A DNA stretch of 64,000 nucleotides. It comes from Bradyrhizobium sp. CCGB12. Its GTDB lineage: Bacteria; Pseudomonadota; Alphaproteobacteria; Rhizobiales; Xanthobacteraceae. Position numbers and translations under genes: made by a program. Positions within the stretch are counted from its first letter, which is position 1. Every line of letters begins with the position of its first letter. The stretch is from positions 4,092,001-4,156,000 of the forward strand of contig NZ_JANADO010000001.1 of the NCBI RefSeq assembly GCF_024199845.1. Reading direction: 5' to 3'. Positions 46,503 through 56,723 of the stretch are shown here, piece after piece. The notes under the pieces were generated by a model that worked only from the letters and a program-made list of their open reading frames with translations, was not told the DNA's origin and did no database searches.

Positions 46503-49446
46503 ACACGCGCCGCACCTCGCTCTGCGTCTCCTTCACCCGCGCCTCCAGCGACGAGAAATCCGGCGCGTCCCCGGCACGCGCCATCACGCGTAGGAGGTCC
46601 GAGCCGGCGGTTTCCGGCTTGAAGCGGTCGCTGACGCAAAGCCGCAGGATCTGCGTCAGATCGTGATAGAGCCGCGCCGCGGCGCGCAAGATCTCGGTCT
46701 CCGACTGCGGGAGTACGCCGAGCCTGCAAGCGTTTTCCAGCACCTGCATGGTGCTGACGTCGAGGATGTCGGGCTTGTCGTGGGCATGCACGAGCTGGAG
46801 ATATTGCGCGATGAAGTCGATGTCGACCATGCCACCGGCGGCATGTTTGAGATCCCAGCAATCCGTCTCGCCCTTCTCCTGGGCAATCGCGCGCCGCATG
46901 TCGGCGACGTCGTTGGCGGTGATTGCGGGATCACGGCGGCGGGTCAGGACATCGCGGATGACGCGCTCGATGCTGTCAGCGAATTCAGGCGACGCCGACA
47001 CCACGCGGGCGCGCGTCAGCGCCATGTGCTCCCAGGTCCAGGCCTCGTTGGCCTGGTAATCCGCGAACGAGACGAGGCTCGAGGCCACGGGACCGGCACG
47101 TCCCGAAGGACGCAGCCGCATGTCGATCTCGTAGAGCACGCCGTAATTGGTGCGCGTCGTGAAGGCGCTGATCAGGCGCTGGGTGAAGCGAGCGAAGTAG
47201 TGTGCACCTTGCAGCGATTTCTCACCATCCGAGTCCGGATTGTCGCTGTCGAAATCGTAGAGCAGGATCAGGTCGAGATCGGATGACGCGGTCATCTCGC
47301 GGCTGCCTAGCCGGCCCATGGCGATGATCGCGGTCTGCTGATCCTTGATGCGGCCATGCTGGGCTGCGAAGCGCTCGGCGACGAGGCCATGCACGGTGTG
47401 GACGATGCCTTCGGCGACATCCGCAAAAGCGGTGCTCGCCTGCTGCGCCGAGACGGTGCCGGACAGGATGCGCGTGCCGATCAGGAACAGGCTCTCCTGC
47501 CCGAACAGGCGCAGGCGATCGAGGAACTCTTCGTATGAGCCGGCGTCCTGCACGGTCGTGGCGAGCCGCGCCGACAATTCCTGCCTGTCCGGCATGGCAC
47601 CGAAGAAGCGCGGATCGATCAGGCCGTCCATCAGCTGCGGCTTGCGCGCCAGCATCTCGCCGAGCCTGGGTGCTGCGCCCAGCACCAGGGCCACCAGTGC
47701 GACGAGATCGCGGTTCTGGCCGAGCAGCGTGATCAGCCGGCCGCCGCGCTGGAGCGCCGCGAGGAAATGATCGAACGCCACGACGGCGCGATCCGGCTCC
47801 TCGGCATGGGCAAGACCATCGATCAGGGCCGGCACGAACTCGACGAAGGCGCTTCGCGTCGCCTCGTTGCGGAACACGCGATAATCGCCGGTGATCCAGT
47901 CGCGCACGGTCTGCGCGACGGCGGCAGGCTTCTTGAAGCCGAGCGTCGCCAGGTGCTGGAGCAGGCGCGGATCCTCGGGACCGGCACTGTAGTCGAGCGC
48001 CGGCAGCTTGGCCGTCCCGGTCGGGTCATCGCCCTCGAACAGTTTTTCGTAATGCCCCTGCACGATCTCAAGCTGGCGCAAGAGGTCGCCGGCAAAGGCC
48101 TCGCGATCCGGATAGCCGAAGAACCAGGCGAAGCGCTCGACCGCTTCCTTGTCCTCGGGCAGCGTATGGGTCTGCTCGTCGGCGATCATCTGGAGCCGAT
48201 GCTCGACCCGGCGCAGGAAGTCGTAGGCCGTGGTCAGCTCGTCGCGCGCCGCGAAGGTGATCCAGTTGCTGGAGGCGAGCACGTCGAGCGCAGCGAGCGT
48301 CGGCCGCACCCGCAATTCCGGATGGCGGCCGCCCGCAATCAACTGCTGCGTCTGGGCGAAGAACTCGATCTCTCGGATGCCGCCCCGCCCGACCTTGACG
48401 TTGTGGCCTTCGACGGCGACCTCGCTCTGGCCGCGGTAGGTCTGCATCTGCCGCTTCATGTCGTGCACGTCGGCGAGCGCGGCGAAGTCGAGATGCTTGC
48501 GCCAGACGAAAGGCGCGATCTCCGCCAGCAAGGCCTCGCCCGCCCTGGGATCGCCGGCGCAGGCGCGCGCCTTGATCATCGCGGCGCGCTCCCACGTGCG
48601 CCCTTCCCGCTCGTAGTAATTCAGCGCGGCGTCACGCGAGATCGCCACCTGAGTCGAGGACGGATCGGGCCGCAGGCGCAGATCGACGCGGAACACGTAG
48701 CCGTCATAGGTGCGCTGCTGGAGGATACGCGCCATCCCCTGGGTCACGCGAACGAAGAACGGCTGTGCTTCGATATCGGGCGCGAGCGTCGTGGCATCGG
48801 GATCGAAGAACACGATGAGATCGATGTCGCTGGAATAGTTCAGCTCGCCTGCACCCATCTTGCCCATCGCGAGCACGATCAGCCCGCAACCGTCTTCAAG
48901 CGCCTCGGGATCGGGCGGTGAGAGCTTGCCGCGTGCGGCTTCCTGCCGCAGCAGGTACTGGAGCGCCGCCCGGACCGAGAACACGGCGACGTCGGTCAGC
49001 GCGGCCGTCACCCGCATCACCGGCCAGACGCCGCCGATGTCGCACAGCGCGATCAGAAGCGCTGCCTCCGCCTTCATGCGGCGAAGCAGGCGCATCACCT
49101 CGGTCTCATCCGGTGCCGCGAGCGCCGCGTCCCTCGCCTCCGCCATCAGTGCCGCCAGATGCGCGTCCGGATCGGATTCGAGCAACCGGATCAGGCGCAG
49201 GGAATCGGCGCGCACCAGATCGAACAGATAGGGCGAGAATTCCGCGATGCCGGTCAGAATATCCCGCGCGAAGGGATGAACCAGCAGCGATTCGACACGG
49301 GCCGATTGCGCCGGCTCGAGCTCGGCCAGCCAATTCCCGAAGCGTTTTTCGTCGGTTGTGGAAGCGGCAACATAGGGAGCCTCCGCAAAGCGTGCGGCGA
49401 GGCTCTCACCATGCTTGTCCGCGTTTCCCGGCGCGGAGTGGTTCAT
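46477..49446 (-). CDS. glnE: Bifunctional glutamine synthetase adenylyltransferase/adenylyl-removing enzyme
   Basis: 989 aa. Two nucleotidyltransferase domains are present: N-terminal (GELNYSSDIDLIVFFD, about 195-210; adenylyl removal) and C-terminal (GSREMTASSDLDLILLYDFD, about 703-722; adenylylation). They are separated by a regulatory helical region, as in E. coli GlnE (946 aa). It controls glutamine synthetase activity in response to PII. ATG 49446 overlaps the stop of the upstream histidine kinase (ATGA), implying one transcript with the two-component pair. Confidence 0.95.
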   Translation of the reverse strand: MNHSAPGNADKHGESLAARFAEAPYVAASTTDEKRFGNWLAELEPAQSARVESLLVHPFARDILTGIAEFSPYLFDLVRADSLRLIRLLESDPDAHLAALMAEARDAALAAPDETEVMRLLRRMKAEAALLIALCDIGGVWPVMRVTAALTDVAVFSVRAALQYLLRQEAARGKLSPPDPEALEDGCGLIVLAMGKMGAGELNYSSDIDLIVFFDPDATTLAPDIEAQPFFVRVTQGMARILQQRTYDGYVFRVDLRLRPDPSSTQVAISRDAALNYYEREGRTWERAAMIKARACAGDPRAGEALLAEIAPFVWRKHLDFAALADVHDMKRQMQTYRGQSEVAVEGHNVKVGRGGIREIEFFAQTQQLIAGGRHPELRVRPTLAALDVLASSNWITFAARDELTTAYDFLRRVEHRLQMIADEQTHTLPEDKEAVERFAWFFGYPDREAFAGDLLRQLEIVQGHYEKLFEGDDPTGTAKLPALDYSAGPEDPRLLQHLATLGFKKPAAVAQTVRDWITGDYRVFRNEATRSAFVEFVPALIDGLAHAEEPDRAVVAFDHFLAALQRGGRLITLLGQNRDLVALVALVLGAAPRLGEMLARKPQLMDGLIDPRFFGAMPDRQELSARLATTVQDAGSYEEFLDRLRLFGQESLFLIGTRILSGTVSAQQASTAFADVAEGIVHTVHGLVAERFAAQHGRIKDQQTAIIAMGRLGSREMTASSDLDLILLYDFDSDNPDSDGEKSLQGAHYFARFTQRLISAFTTRTNYGVLYEIDMRLRPSGRAGPVASSLVSFADYQANEAWTWEHMALTRARVVSASPEFADSIERVIRDVLTRRRDPAITANDVADMRRAIAQEKGETDCWDLKHAAGGMVDIDFIAQYLQLVHAHDKPDILDVSTMQVLENACRLGVLPQSETEILRAAARLYHDLTQILRLCVSDRFKPETAGSDLLRVMARAGDAPDFSSLEARVKETQSEVRRVFRALLEGS

Positions 49447-50903
49447 GCCACCTTCTGTGGCACATCCGGTATTGGCGGAGCAACCCTGTCGCCAGCGCCC
49501 AGGCGCGCCGGCAGGACGAGCGTGGCGACGAGACCGGGATGGGCATCGCCCAGGCGCAATTCGCCTCCGTGCAATGTCGCAACCGCCGCAGCAAGGCTGA
49601 GGCCGAGGCCGGAGCCCGGCAGTGTGCGGCTGGCCTCCAGCCGCACGAATCGCTCGACGACGTGCTTGCGATCCGCTTCGGGGATCCCCGGACCACGATC
49701 GGTGACGCTGAGCAGCACATGGTCGCCCTCGCGCCTGGCCTCGATCGTGATCTGCCTGGCGTCCATGCTGACCACGGTTCCCGCGGCCTGAGCCTCCGGC
49801 TTGCCGTATTTGATCGCGTTCTCGACGAGATTGGCCAGCGCCTGGCTGATCAGCTCGCGATTGGCATGAACCGGCGTCGGCTCTGCCCTGACCTTCAGGG
49901 TCATGCCGTCGTCTTCGGCCAGCGGCTCGTAGAGCTCATGGATGCCGCCCGCGACATCGGCGGCATCGAAATCGTCCATGTTGCCGCGCGCCTGCCCTGA
50001 CTCGGCACGCGCGATCATCAGGAGCGCGTTGAAGGTGCGGATCAGACCATCGGATTCTTCGATGGTGCGCTCCAGCGCGGCGCGGTAGTCGGCCTCGCAA
50101 CCCGATTTCGCCAGCGCCTCCTCGGCGCGGTTGCGCAAGCGCGTCAGCGGCGTCTTGAGGTCGTGCGCGATGTTGTCAGAGACTTCCTTCAGCCCCGCCA
50201 TCAGCGCCTCGATTCGCTCCAGCATGGCGTTGAGGTTCTCGGCGAGACGGTCGAGCTCGTCGCCGCTACGCCCGACGGGCAGCCGTCCGCTGAGGTCGCC
50301 GGTCATGATGCGCTGGGCGGTGCCCGTCATGGCGTCGATGCGCGTCAAGACGCGACGCGCCACGAAAATGCCGCCGCCGAGGCCAAGCACCACGACGATC
50401 AGGACCGACCATTGCGCGGCCTTGGCGACGATGCTGAACAGGCGCCGCCGCTCGTCGAGGTCGCGGCCAATCAGGAGCCGGAAGCCGTTCTCCAATTCGG
50501 TGACGCGCACCAGCGCGCGATGATCGCGCTCGTCGGCATCCTCGATCCGGCGGTAGGCCGTCTCCGTCCAGCCGCGCGTCGCCATCACGCCCGGCGCCAG
50601 CGAGCCGACATTGCCGGCAACCGCCTGCCCCGTCGGCGTGGTCACGAGATAGAGGTTTGCGCCCGGCCGCAGCGCCCGATACTCGATCGTGCGCACGAGG
50701 CCGTACATGCCGCGGCGGTCGTAGATCTCGTTGATCTCCGAGGTCTCGGAGTTCACCGTCTGGGTGATTTCCTCGGTGATCAGCCGCCGCGTATTCCAGG
50801 CGAAATAGCCGAGCAGCGAGGCCGCGAACATCGCGAACAGCAAAAGATAGACCAGCGTCAGCCGGAATGCCGTGGTGCGGACGAGTTTACCGAATGCCGT
50901 CAC
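49443..50903 (-). CDS. Sensor histidine kinase (two-component pair with 50887-51567)
   Basis: 486 aa, GTG start at 50903 overlapping the regulator gene by 17 bp. Two membrane spans (about 12-34 and 163-187) enclose a periplasmic sensor. A HAMP domain (about 188-240) precedes the H-box DNIAHDLKTPLTRLRNRAEE and HATPase motifs NLVENAIKYG, DRGPGIP and GSGLGLSL. No family-specific ligand can be inferred. It is translationally coupled to glnE downstream, an uncommon association. Confidence 0.9.
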   Translation of the reverse strand: MTAFGKLVRTTAFRLTLVYLLLFAMFAASLLGYFAWNTRRLITEEITQTVNSETSEINEIYDRRGMYGLVRTIEYRALRPGANLYLVTTPTGQAVAGNVGSLAPGVMATRGWTETAYRRIEDADERDHRALVRVTELENGFRLLIGRDLDERRRLFSIVAKAAQWSVLIVVVLGLGGGIFVARRVLTRIDAMTGTAQRIMTGDLSGRLPVGRSGDELDRLAENLNAMLERIEALMAGLKEVSDNIAHDLKTPLTRLRNRAEEALAKSGCEADYRAALERTIEESDGLIRTFNALLMIARAESGQARGNMDDFDAADVAGGIHELYEPLAEDDGMTLKVRAEPTPVHANRELISQALANLVENAIKYGKPEAQAAGTVVSMDARQITIEARREGDHVLLSVTDRGPGIPEADRKHVVERFVRLEASRTLPGSGLGLSLAAAVATLHGGELRLGDAHPGLVATLVLPARLGAGDRVAPPIPDVPQKVA

Positions 50904-51567
50904 GGATCATGTACCCGGCGCCGCGGATCGTGTGCAGCAGCGGGCGCTCGAAACCCTTGTCGATCTTGGAGCGCAGCCGCGAAATGTGCACGTCGATCAC
51001 GTTGGTCTGCGGATCGAAATGATAGTCCCAGACGTTCTCGAGCAGCATGGTGCGCGTCACCACCTGGCCGGCATGCTTCATGAGGTATTCGAGCAGGCGG
51101 AATTCGCGCGGCTGCAGCGTCAGCTCGTCCTTGCCGCGGGCGACGCGATGGGAGAGACGGTCGAGCTCGAGATCGCCGACGCGGTAGAGCGTGTCCTCAG
51201 CCGGCCCGCCACGACGGCGCGACAGCACCTCGACCCGGGCCAGGAGCTCGGCGAACGAATACGGCTTGGGCAGATAGTCGTCGCCGCCGGCGCGCAGGCC
51301 CTTAATGCGGTCGTCGACCTGGCCGAGCGCGGAGAGGATCAGCACCGGCGTCGAATCATCCTTCGCACGCAGCGCGCCGATCAGCGACAGGCCGTCGCGC
51401 TTGGGCAGCATGCGGTCGACCACCAGCACGTCGTAATCGCCGCTCTCGGCCATGGCGAGGCCTTCCTCGCCGTCCGCGGCGTGGTCGGCAATGTGTCCGA
51501 CTTCACGAAACGCCTTCACGAGGTAGTCGGCGGATTCGCGGTCGTCTTCGATGATGAGGAGGCGCAT
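50887..51567 (-). CDS. OmpR-type response regulator
   Basis: 226 aa from ATG 51567 (MRLLIIEDDRES). An in-frame TTG at 51588, with AGAAGG upstream, is an alternative start. The receiver has Asp8-Asp9, phosphoacceptor Asp51 (LVVDRMLPKRDGL) and Lys in YLPKPYSFAELL. The C-terminal winged helix contains LQPREFRLLEYLMKHAGQVVTR and VIDVHISRLRSKID. It activates or represses an unknown target set together with the adjacent kinase. Confidence 0.92.
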   Translation of the reverse strand: MRLLIIEDDRESADYLVKAFREVGHIADHAADGEEGLAMAESGDYDVLVVDRMLPKRDGLSLIGALRAKDDSTPVLILSALGQVDDRIKGLRAGGDDYLPKPYSFAELLARVEVLSRRRGGPAEDTLYRVGDLELDRLSHRVARGKDELTLQPREFRLLEYLMKHAGQVVTRTMLLENVWDYHFDPQTNVIDVHISRLRSKIDKGFERPLLHTIRGAGYMIRDGIR

Positions 51568-51658
51568 CGTGCGTTCGGCGACGGTCAAGGGAGTGAACCT
51601 TCTCTAAACATGGCGCGAGCGGCAATCGCATGCAAGCCGAGCGGAACGATCTCGGATC

Positions 51659-51698
51659 GGGAAAAGGCGGGCGGTGAAGCTGGGGGACTTCACCGCCC
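51659..51698 (-). terminator. Terminator downstream of the Do-type protease gene
   Basis: An 11-bp stem, GGGCGGTGAAG (51669-51679) pairing with CTTCACCGCCC (51688-51698), with an 8-nt loop. In the minus direction it is followed by GCCTTTTCC. It separates the protease gene from the response regulator. Confidence 0.6.
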
Positions 51699-51851
51699 TA
51701 GGCCTTCCGACGGAGGGGGGCGTAATTCCACCGGAAGGTAGATAGGGGAAGTCAGCGTTGCGCTGCTCCCCCGAAGGGCGCCGACGGCGGGGGCGACTGA
51801 TGCCGGCGACACCCTTCATCTTGTAAAGCCTCCTGAAGGCCTCAGCCCTTC

Positions 51852-53429
51852 TCAGCCCTTGGCGATGGGCACGGCGACGAAGCGCGACTGGCCGCCGCTC
51901 TTCACGCGCATCAGGACGCTGTTCTTGTTGTCGGTCCGCGCCGTGTTGATGGCGTCGCGGACTTCGCCGGCGGTGCTCACGCTCTTGCCGCCGACTTCGA
52001 GAATCACGTCGCCTTCCTTGAAGCCGCGATCGGCCGCGGCGCTCTTCGGATCGACTTCGGTGACAACGACGCCTTCCTTGCCGGCACCGGCCACGGAATT
52101 GGCGGGCGCAACGGTCATGCCGAGCTTGGGCACGTCGGTGCCACGGCTCGCACCCTTGCCGCTGTCCTTGTCGGTGTCGGCCTTGGCCTCGACCGTGTTC
52201 GGCAGCTGGCCGAGAGTGAGGTTCACGACCTTGTCCTGGCCCTTGTGCAGCACGTTGAGCTTCACGGTCGCGCCGGGCGCCATGCCGCCGATGGTGCGGG
52301 CAAGCTCGCGGGCGTCCTTGACGGATTCGCCGTTGACTGCGGTGATCACGTCGCCGGACTCGATGCCGGCTTTCGCGGCCGGACCGCTCGCCTGCGGCTC
52401 CGCCACCAGCGCGCCTTCGGCCTTCTTCATGCCGAGGCTGTCGGCGATGTCAGACGTCACCGGCTGGATCTGCACGCCGATCCAGCCGCGGCTGACCGAG
52501 CCCTTGTCCTTGAGCTGGGCCACCACGCTCTTCACGGTGCTCGCGGGAATCGAGAACGCGATGCCGACGCTGCCGCCGGAGGGCGAGTAGATCGCGGTGT
52601 TGACGCCCATCACCTCACCGTTGGTGTCGAAGGCGGGACCGCCGGAATTGCCCTTGTTCACGGGCGCGTCGATCTGGATGAAATCGTCATAGGGGCCGTT
52701 GCCGATGTCGCGGCCGCTGGCCGAGACGATGCCTGCGGTCACGGTGCCGCCGAGGCCGAAGGGGTTGCCGACCGCGAGCACCCAGTCGCCGATCCGTGGC
52801 TTGGCGTCGGCAAGCTTGGCAAACGGGAAGTTGGAGCCGCCCTCGACCTTGATCAAGGCGAGGTCGGTGCGCTGGTCGGTGCCGATGACCTTGGCCGTAT
52901 AGGTCTTGCCGTCGTCGGTGGTGACCTCGACCTTGTCGGCACCGTCGACCACGTGGTTGTTGGTCACGGCAAAGCCGTCAGCCGAGATGAAGAAGCCGGA
53001 GCCCTGGCCCTGCACGACGCGGCCACGACCACCCTTCAGGCCCGGGAAACCATCCGGACCGCCGAAGCGGCGGAAGAAACGCTCCATGGGCGAGCCCGGC
53101 TGGAACGGCGAGGAGGAATCATCGCCGTCATCGTTGCTCGCGACCTTCTCCTTGATGTTGACCTTCACCGAGATCACCGACGGCTTCACGCGCTCGACGA
53201 TGTCGGCGAATCCAACCGGACGCTCGACCTTCCGAACCTCGTTGTTGACCTGCGCATGCGCCGGGCTCGAGAACAGGTCCGCCGGCGAGGTCGACGTGCC
53301 ATAGCCGTAGACGGCTGCACCGAGGCCGGCGACGACCGAGGCCATCAGCGCGATCTTGCGCGCGGAGAACACCGACCGGCGCGGCTGCCGGTAGGACGGA
53401 AGGTTCGAGAGGTCGTGACGGTCGGTCAT
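51852..53429 (-). CDS. Do-family (DegP/HtrA) periplasmic serine protease
   Basis: 525 aa. An N-terminal membrane anchor or signal (about 26-45, IALMASVVAGLGAAVYGYG) is followed by the trypsin-like domain. The catalytic triad is His (TNNHVVDG), Asp (RTDLALIK) and Ser (KGNSGGPAF). Two PDZ domains follow: about 290-385 (GWIGVQIQPVTSDIADSLG) and about 420-520 (GMTVAPANS...GVVVTEVDPKSAAADRGF). It degrades or refolds misfolded envelope proteins. ATG 53429 has TTGGAGA 8 nt upstream. The gene follows ccmH after 281 bp. Confidence 0.93.
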   Translation of the reverse strand: MTDRHDLSNLPSYRQPRRSVFSARKIALMASVVAGLGAAVYGYGTSTSPADLFSSPAHAQVNNEVRKVERPVGFADIVERVKPSVISVKVNIKEKVASNDDGDDSSSPFQPGSPMERFFRRFGGPDGFPGLKGGRGRVVQGQGSGFFISADGFAVTNNHVVDGADKVEVTTDDGKTYTAKVIGTDQRTDLALIKVEGGSNFPFAKLADAKPRIGDWVLAVGNPFGLGGTVTAGIVSASGRDIGNGPYDDFIQIDAPVNKGNSGGPAFDTNGEVMGVNTAIYSPSGGSVGIAFSIPASTVKSVVAQLKDKGSVSRGWIGVQIQPVTSDIADSLGMKKAEGALVAEPQASGPAAKAGIESGDVITAVNGESVKDARELARTIGGMAPGATVKLNVLHKGQDKVVNLTLGQLPNTVEAKADTDKDSGKGASRGTDVPKLGMTVAPANSVAGAGKEGVVVTEVDPKSAAADRGFKEGDVILEVGGKSVSTAGEVRDAINTARTDNKNSVLMRVKSGGQSRFVAVPIAKG

Positions 53430-53710
53430 GCAGAGATCTCCAAGGCCTTGAAATTCATTGGGCGCCGGTGGCGGCACCTTACGGACCTGAAGATGGGGGC
53501 TCGCGCCTTACCATGCGCTGGCGGCGGGGTTAAACTTTTGTAATGAAGCCGCGCGCAGATGCGGCAGTTTAACGCAGCCTAAAAATGGTGGTTCTACAGG
53601 AACTTATTTGAGTTCCGGCGACAAGCGTCAGAGCAGGCTTTTGGCAACGTCAGCTCGCCTTGACGCTGACGATGGACTCGTCGACTTCGCGCTTCATTGG
53701 CCGTCCGCGA

Positions 53711-54193
53711 CTAGAAAGACTTGGCATCGTCCGACATCAACGCGGCGAGCCGAGCCTCCTCCTCGGGCGAGAGCGGCGGCGCTGGCACATCTGCACCGCT
53801 TTGCGAGCGGCGCCGGATTTGCAGCCATAGCGCCAGGCCACCGCCGACCAATAGAAGCGGCGCGAGCAGCCAGAGCAGCATGGTCTGCCCCTCGAAGCGC
53901 GGCTTCAGCAGCACGAACTCGCCATAGCGCGCGACAAGGAAGTCAAGCACCTGCGAGTTGCTGTCGCCGGCGGCGATGCGCTCGCGCACCAGGAGCCGCA
54001 AATCACGTGCGAGCGGCGCGTCGGAATCGTCGATCGACTGGTTCTGGCAGACCATGCAACGCAGCTCGCGTGACAGTTCGCGCGCACGCCCTTCCTTCGC
54101 AGGGTCCGACATGATCTCGTCCGGCTGCACGGCGTGAGCTGCAGGCCAGGCCAGCAGCATCAGCGCGGCGATCACGAACCATAGCCGGCGCAT
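53711..54193 (-). CDS. ccmH: Cytochrome c maturation protein CcmH (CycL)
   Basis: 160 aa. Signal peptide 1-21. The redox motif LRCMVCQNQS (Cys46, Cys49) reduces the apocytochrome CXXCH thiols. A membrane anchor lies at about 107-127 (LLWLLAPLLLVGGGLALWLQI). It is 4 bp downstream of ccmF. It is the short, CcmH-only form, with the TPR part supplied by CcmI. Confidence 0.95.
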   Translation of the reverse strand: MRRLWFVIAALMLLAWPAAHAVQPDEIMSDPAKEGRARELSRELRCMVCQNQSIDDSDAPLARDLRLLVRERIAAGDSNSQVLDFLVARYGEFVLLKPRFEGQTMLLWLLAPLLLVGGGLALWLQIRRRSQSGADVPAPPLSPEEEARLAALMSDDAKSF

Positions 54194-54197
54194 CGGA

Positions 54198-56180
54198 TCA
54201 CTCCGCTGGCTGAAGGCGCTGCTTGGCCCGCGCCGGCTTCGGCGCGCCGACCCGCAGGCGCCGGTCGGACAGCGACAGCACGCCGCCGAACGCCATCAGC
54301 ACCGGCCCCCACCAGATCAGCAGCACCAGCGGCTTGTGATAGATGCGTACGGCAATGGCGCCCTCGGCGGTGGCGTCACCGAGCGAGATGTAGAGCTGGC
54401 TTGCGCCGCGGGTCAGCAGCGCCGCCTCGGTGGTCGAGGATCCCCGGGTGGTAAAGTTGCGCTTGGACGGCGTCATGACGCTGAGCTTCTCGCCGTCGCG
54501 GCTGACGTTGAACTCGGCGATCATCTCGCGGTAGTTCGGGCCCTGGCGTTGAAACAGCCCGTCGAGCTTCACGTCGTAGCCGGCGACTTGGGCGACGTCG
54601 TTTTGCTTCATCGTCGCGATATATTCGCTGTTCCAGGTGGTCTCGCAGACGATTCCGATCAGGGCGACGCCGAGCCCGGCATGCGCAAACGTGGTGCCCC
54701 AGGCCGAGCGTGGCAGGCCGCGCGCCCGGTGCAGCACCGTTGCGAACGGCAGGCGAACGAGGCCCGTCCGTTCGACCAGGTCGGTGACGGCGCCCGCGAC
54801 GACGAAGACACCAAGCCCGATCGCGAGCGGCGCCAGTGCGCTGCCGCCCCTCGCCCAGGCCCAGGTGATGGCAATGACGACGAGCCCGGCGACGCCGGCT
54901 GCGAGCAGGCGTTGCGTCACGCCGAGCAGATCGCCGCGCTTCCAGGCCAGCATGGGTCCGAACGGAACGGCGAGCAGCAACAGGACAAACAGCGGGGCGA
55001 AGGTCAGATTGTAAAAGGGAGCACCGACCGACATCTTGAAGTCGACGAGCATTTCCATTGCCAGCGGATAGAGCGTGCCGAACAGCACCACCGCGCAGGC
55101 GACCGTGAGCAGCAGGTTGTTCAACACCAGCGCGCCCTCGCGCGAGATCGGCGCGAACAGGCCGCCCTGCTTCAACGAGGTCGCGCGCCCCGCGAACAGC
55201 GACAGGCTGCCGCCGATGAACAGGCAGAGGATCAGCAGGATGAACACGCCGCGGGTCGGATCGGTCGCAAAGGCGTGCACGGAGGTGATGACGCCGGAGC
55301 GCACCAGGAAGGTGCCGAGCAGCGACAGCGAGAAGGTCAGGATCGACAGGAGGATGGTCCAGACCTTCAGCGCGTTGCGCTTCTCCATCACGACTGCCGA
55401 ATGCAACAGCGCGGTGCCGGCGAGCCACGGCATCAGCGAGGCGTTCTCGACCGGATCCCAGAACCACCAGCCGCCCCAGCCGAGCTCGTAATAGGCCCAG
55501 TAGGAGCCCATGGCGATGCCGAGCGTCAGGAAAATCCAGGCGACAAGCGTCCACGGCCGCACCCAGCGCGCCCAGGCCGCGTCGATCCGCCCCTCCATCA
55601 GCGCCGCGATAGCGAAGGAGAACGAGATCGAGAAGCCGACATAGCCGAGATAGAGCATCGGCGGATGCACGGCGAGGCCGATGTCCTGGAGCACCGGATT
55701 GAGATCGCGTCCCTCGATCGGCGGATTGGCGATACGCAGGAACGGATTCGAGGTCACCAGGATGAAGAGGTAGAAGGCGCTAGCGATCCAGGCCTGGACG
55801 GCGAGCACATGCGCGCGCAGCGACAGCGGCAGATTGTTGCCGAAAGCCGCGACAAGCCCGCCGAACAACGCAAGGATCGACACCCACAGCAGCATCGAGC
55901 CTTCATGGTTTCCCCACACGCCGGTGATCTTGTAGAGCAGCGGCTTCATCGAGTGGGAATTCTCGTAGACGTTGGCGACGGAGAAATCCGAGTTCACGTG
56001 CAGCATCACGAGCGCCGTGAACGAGGCGCCGACGAACAGCAGCTGGGCCAGCGCGGTGGAGCGCGCCACGTTCATCAGCGCGGCATCGCGCAGGCGCGCA
56101 CCGATCAACGGCACGATGGACTGGATCAGTGCGAGGGCGAGCGCCAGCACCAGCGCATAATGTCCTGACTCCGCGATCAC
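54198..56180 (-). CDS. ccmF: Heme lyase subunit CcmF (CycK)
   Basis: 660 aa with about 14-15 membrane helices. The tryptophan-rich heme-handling motif [17 protein letters not shown] lies at about 231-247. Conserved His residues occur in the flanking helices ([29 protein letters not shown]). It ligates heme from CcmE to apocytochrome c with CcmH and CcmI. ATG 56180 overlaps the ccmE stop by 4 bp. Confidence 0.96.
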   Translation of the reverse strand: MIAESGHYALVLALALALIQSIVPLIGARLRDAALMNVARSTALAQLLFVGASFTALVMLHVNSDFSVANVYENSHSMKPLLYKITGVWGNHEGSMLLWVSILALFGGLVAAFGNNLPLSLRAHVLAVQAWIASAFYLFILVTSNPFLRIANPPIEGRDLNPVLQDIGLAVHPPMLYLGYVGFSISFSFAIAALMEGRIDAAWARWVRPWTLVAWIFLTLGIAMGSYWAYYELGWGGWWFWDPVENASLMPWLAGTALLHSAVVMEKRNALKVWTILLSILTFSLSLLGTFLVRSGVITSVHAFATDPTRGVFILLILCLFIGGSLSLFAGRATSLKQGGLFAPISREGALVLNNLLLTVACAVVLFGTLYPLAMEMLVDFKMSVGAPFYNLTFAPLFVLLLLAVPFGPMLAWKRGDLLGVTQRLLAAGVAGLVVIAITWAWARGGSALAPLAIGLGVFVVAGAVTDLVERTGLVRLPFATVLHRARGLPRSAWGTTFAHAGLGVALIGIVCETTWNSEYIATMKQNDVAQVAGYDVKLDGLFQRQGPNYREMIAEFNVSRDGEKLSVMTPSKRNFTTRGSSTTEAALLTRGASQLYISLGDATAEGAIAVRIYHKPLVLLIWWGPVLMAFGGVLSLSDRRLRVGAPKPARAKQRLQPAE

Positions 56181-56686
56181 CGCACCGCTCCCTGCGGATT
56201 GCCCTGCGCCGTCGTGGCCGCAGGCTTGGCGCTACCAGAAGCTTGCGCGCCGTAATCGTCCTTCCAGTGCCCCTGCTTCTTCAGGGCATCGGCGACATCC
56301 TTGGGCATGTAGGTCTCATCGTGCTTGGCAAGCACGGTGTCGGCCTTGAATACGCCATTGGCATCGAGCGCGCCTTCGGCGACGACGCCCTGCCCTTCGC
56401 GGAACAGGTCGGGCAGAATGCCCTTGTAAGCGACGGGTAGTTTTGCGCTGCCGTCAGCGACCTCGAAGGTCACCGCGAGATTGTCGCCGCGCTGGAGCGA
56501 GCCGGGCTGCACCAGCCCGCCGAGGCGAAACCGCTTGCCGGGCTCGACGTGCTTCTCGGCGACCATGCTCGGCGTCGAGAAAAACACGATGGAGTCGCGC
56601 AATGCGTTGAGCACCAGCGCGGCCGCGAGCGCGAGCACGGCGAGTGAGCCGCCGATGATGGTCATACGTCGCTGCTTGCGCGTCAT
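56177..56686 (-). CDS. ccmE: Periplasmic heme chaperone CcmE (CycJ)
   Basis: 169 aa. A membrane anchor at about 8-28, then the OB-fold domain. The heme-binding histidine is His122 in [10 protein letters not shown], with Tyr126, as in E. coli His130/Tyr134. It carries heme covalently from CcmC to CcmF. ATG 56686 starts 37 bp after the ccmI stop. A Pro/Gly/Ala-rich C-terminal tail follows the core. Confidence 0.95.
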   Translation of the reverse strand: MTRKQRRMTIIGGSLAVLALAAALVLNALRDSIVFFSTPSMVAEKHVEPGKRFRLGGLVQPGSLQRGDNLAVTFEVADGSAKLPVAYKGILPDLFREGQGVVAEGALDANGVFKADTVLAKHDETYMPKDVADALKKQGHWKDDYGAQASGSAKPAATTAQGNPQGAVR

Positions 56687-56723
56687 GGCGTATCCGTTCT
56701 CCGCTCGTCTCGTCCTGACATCG

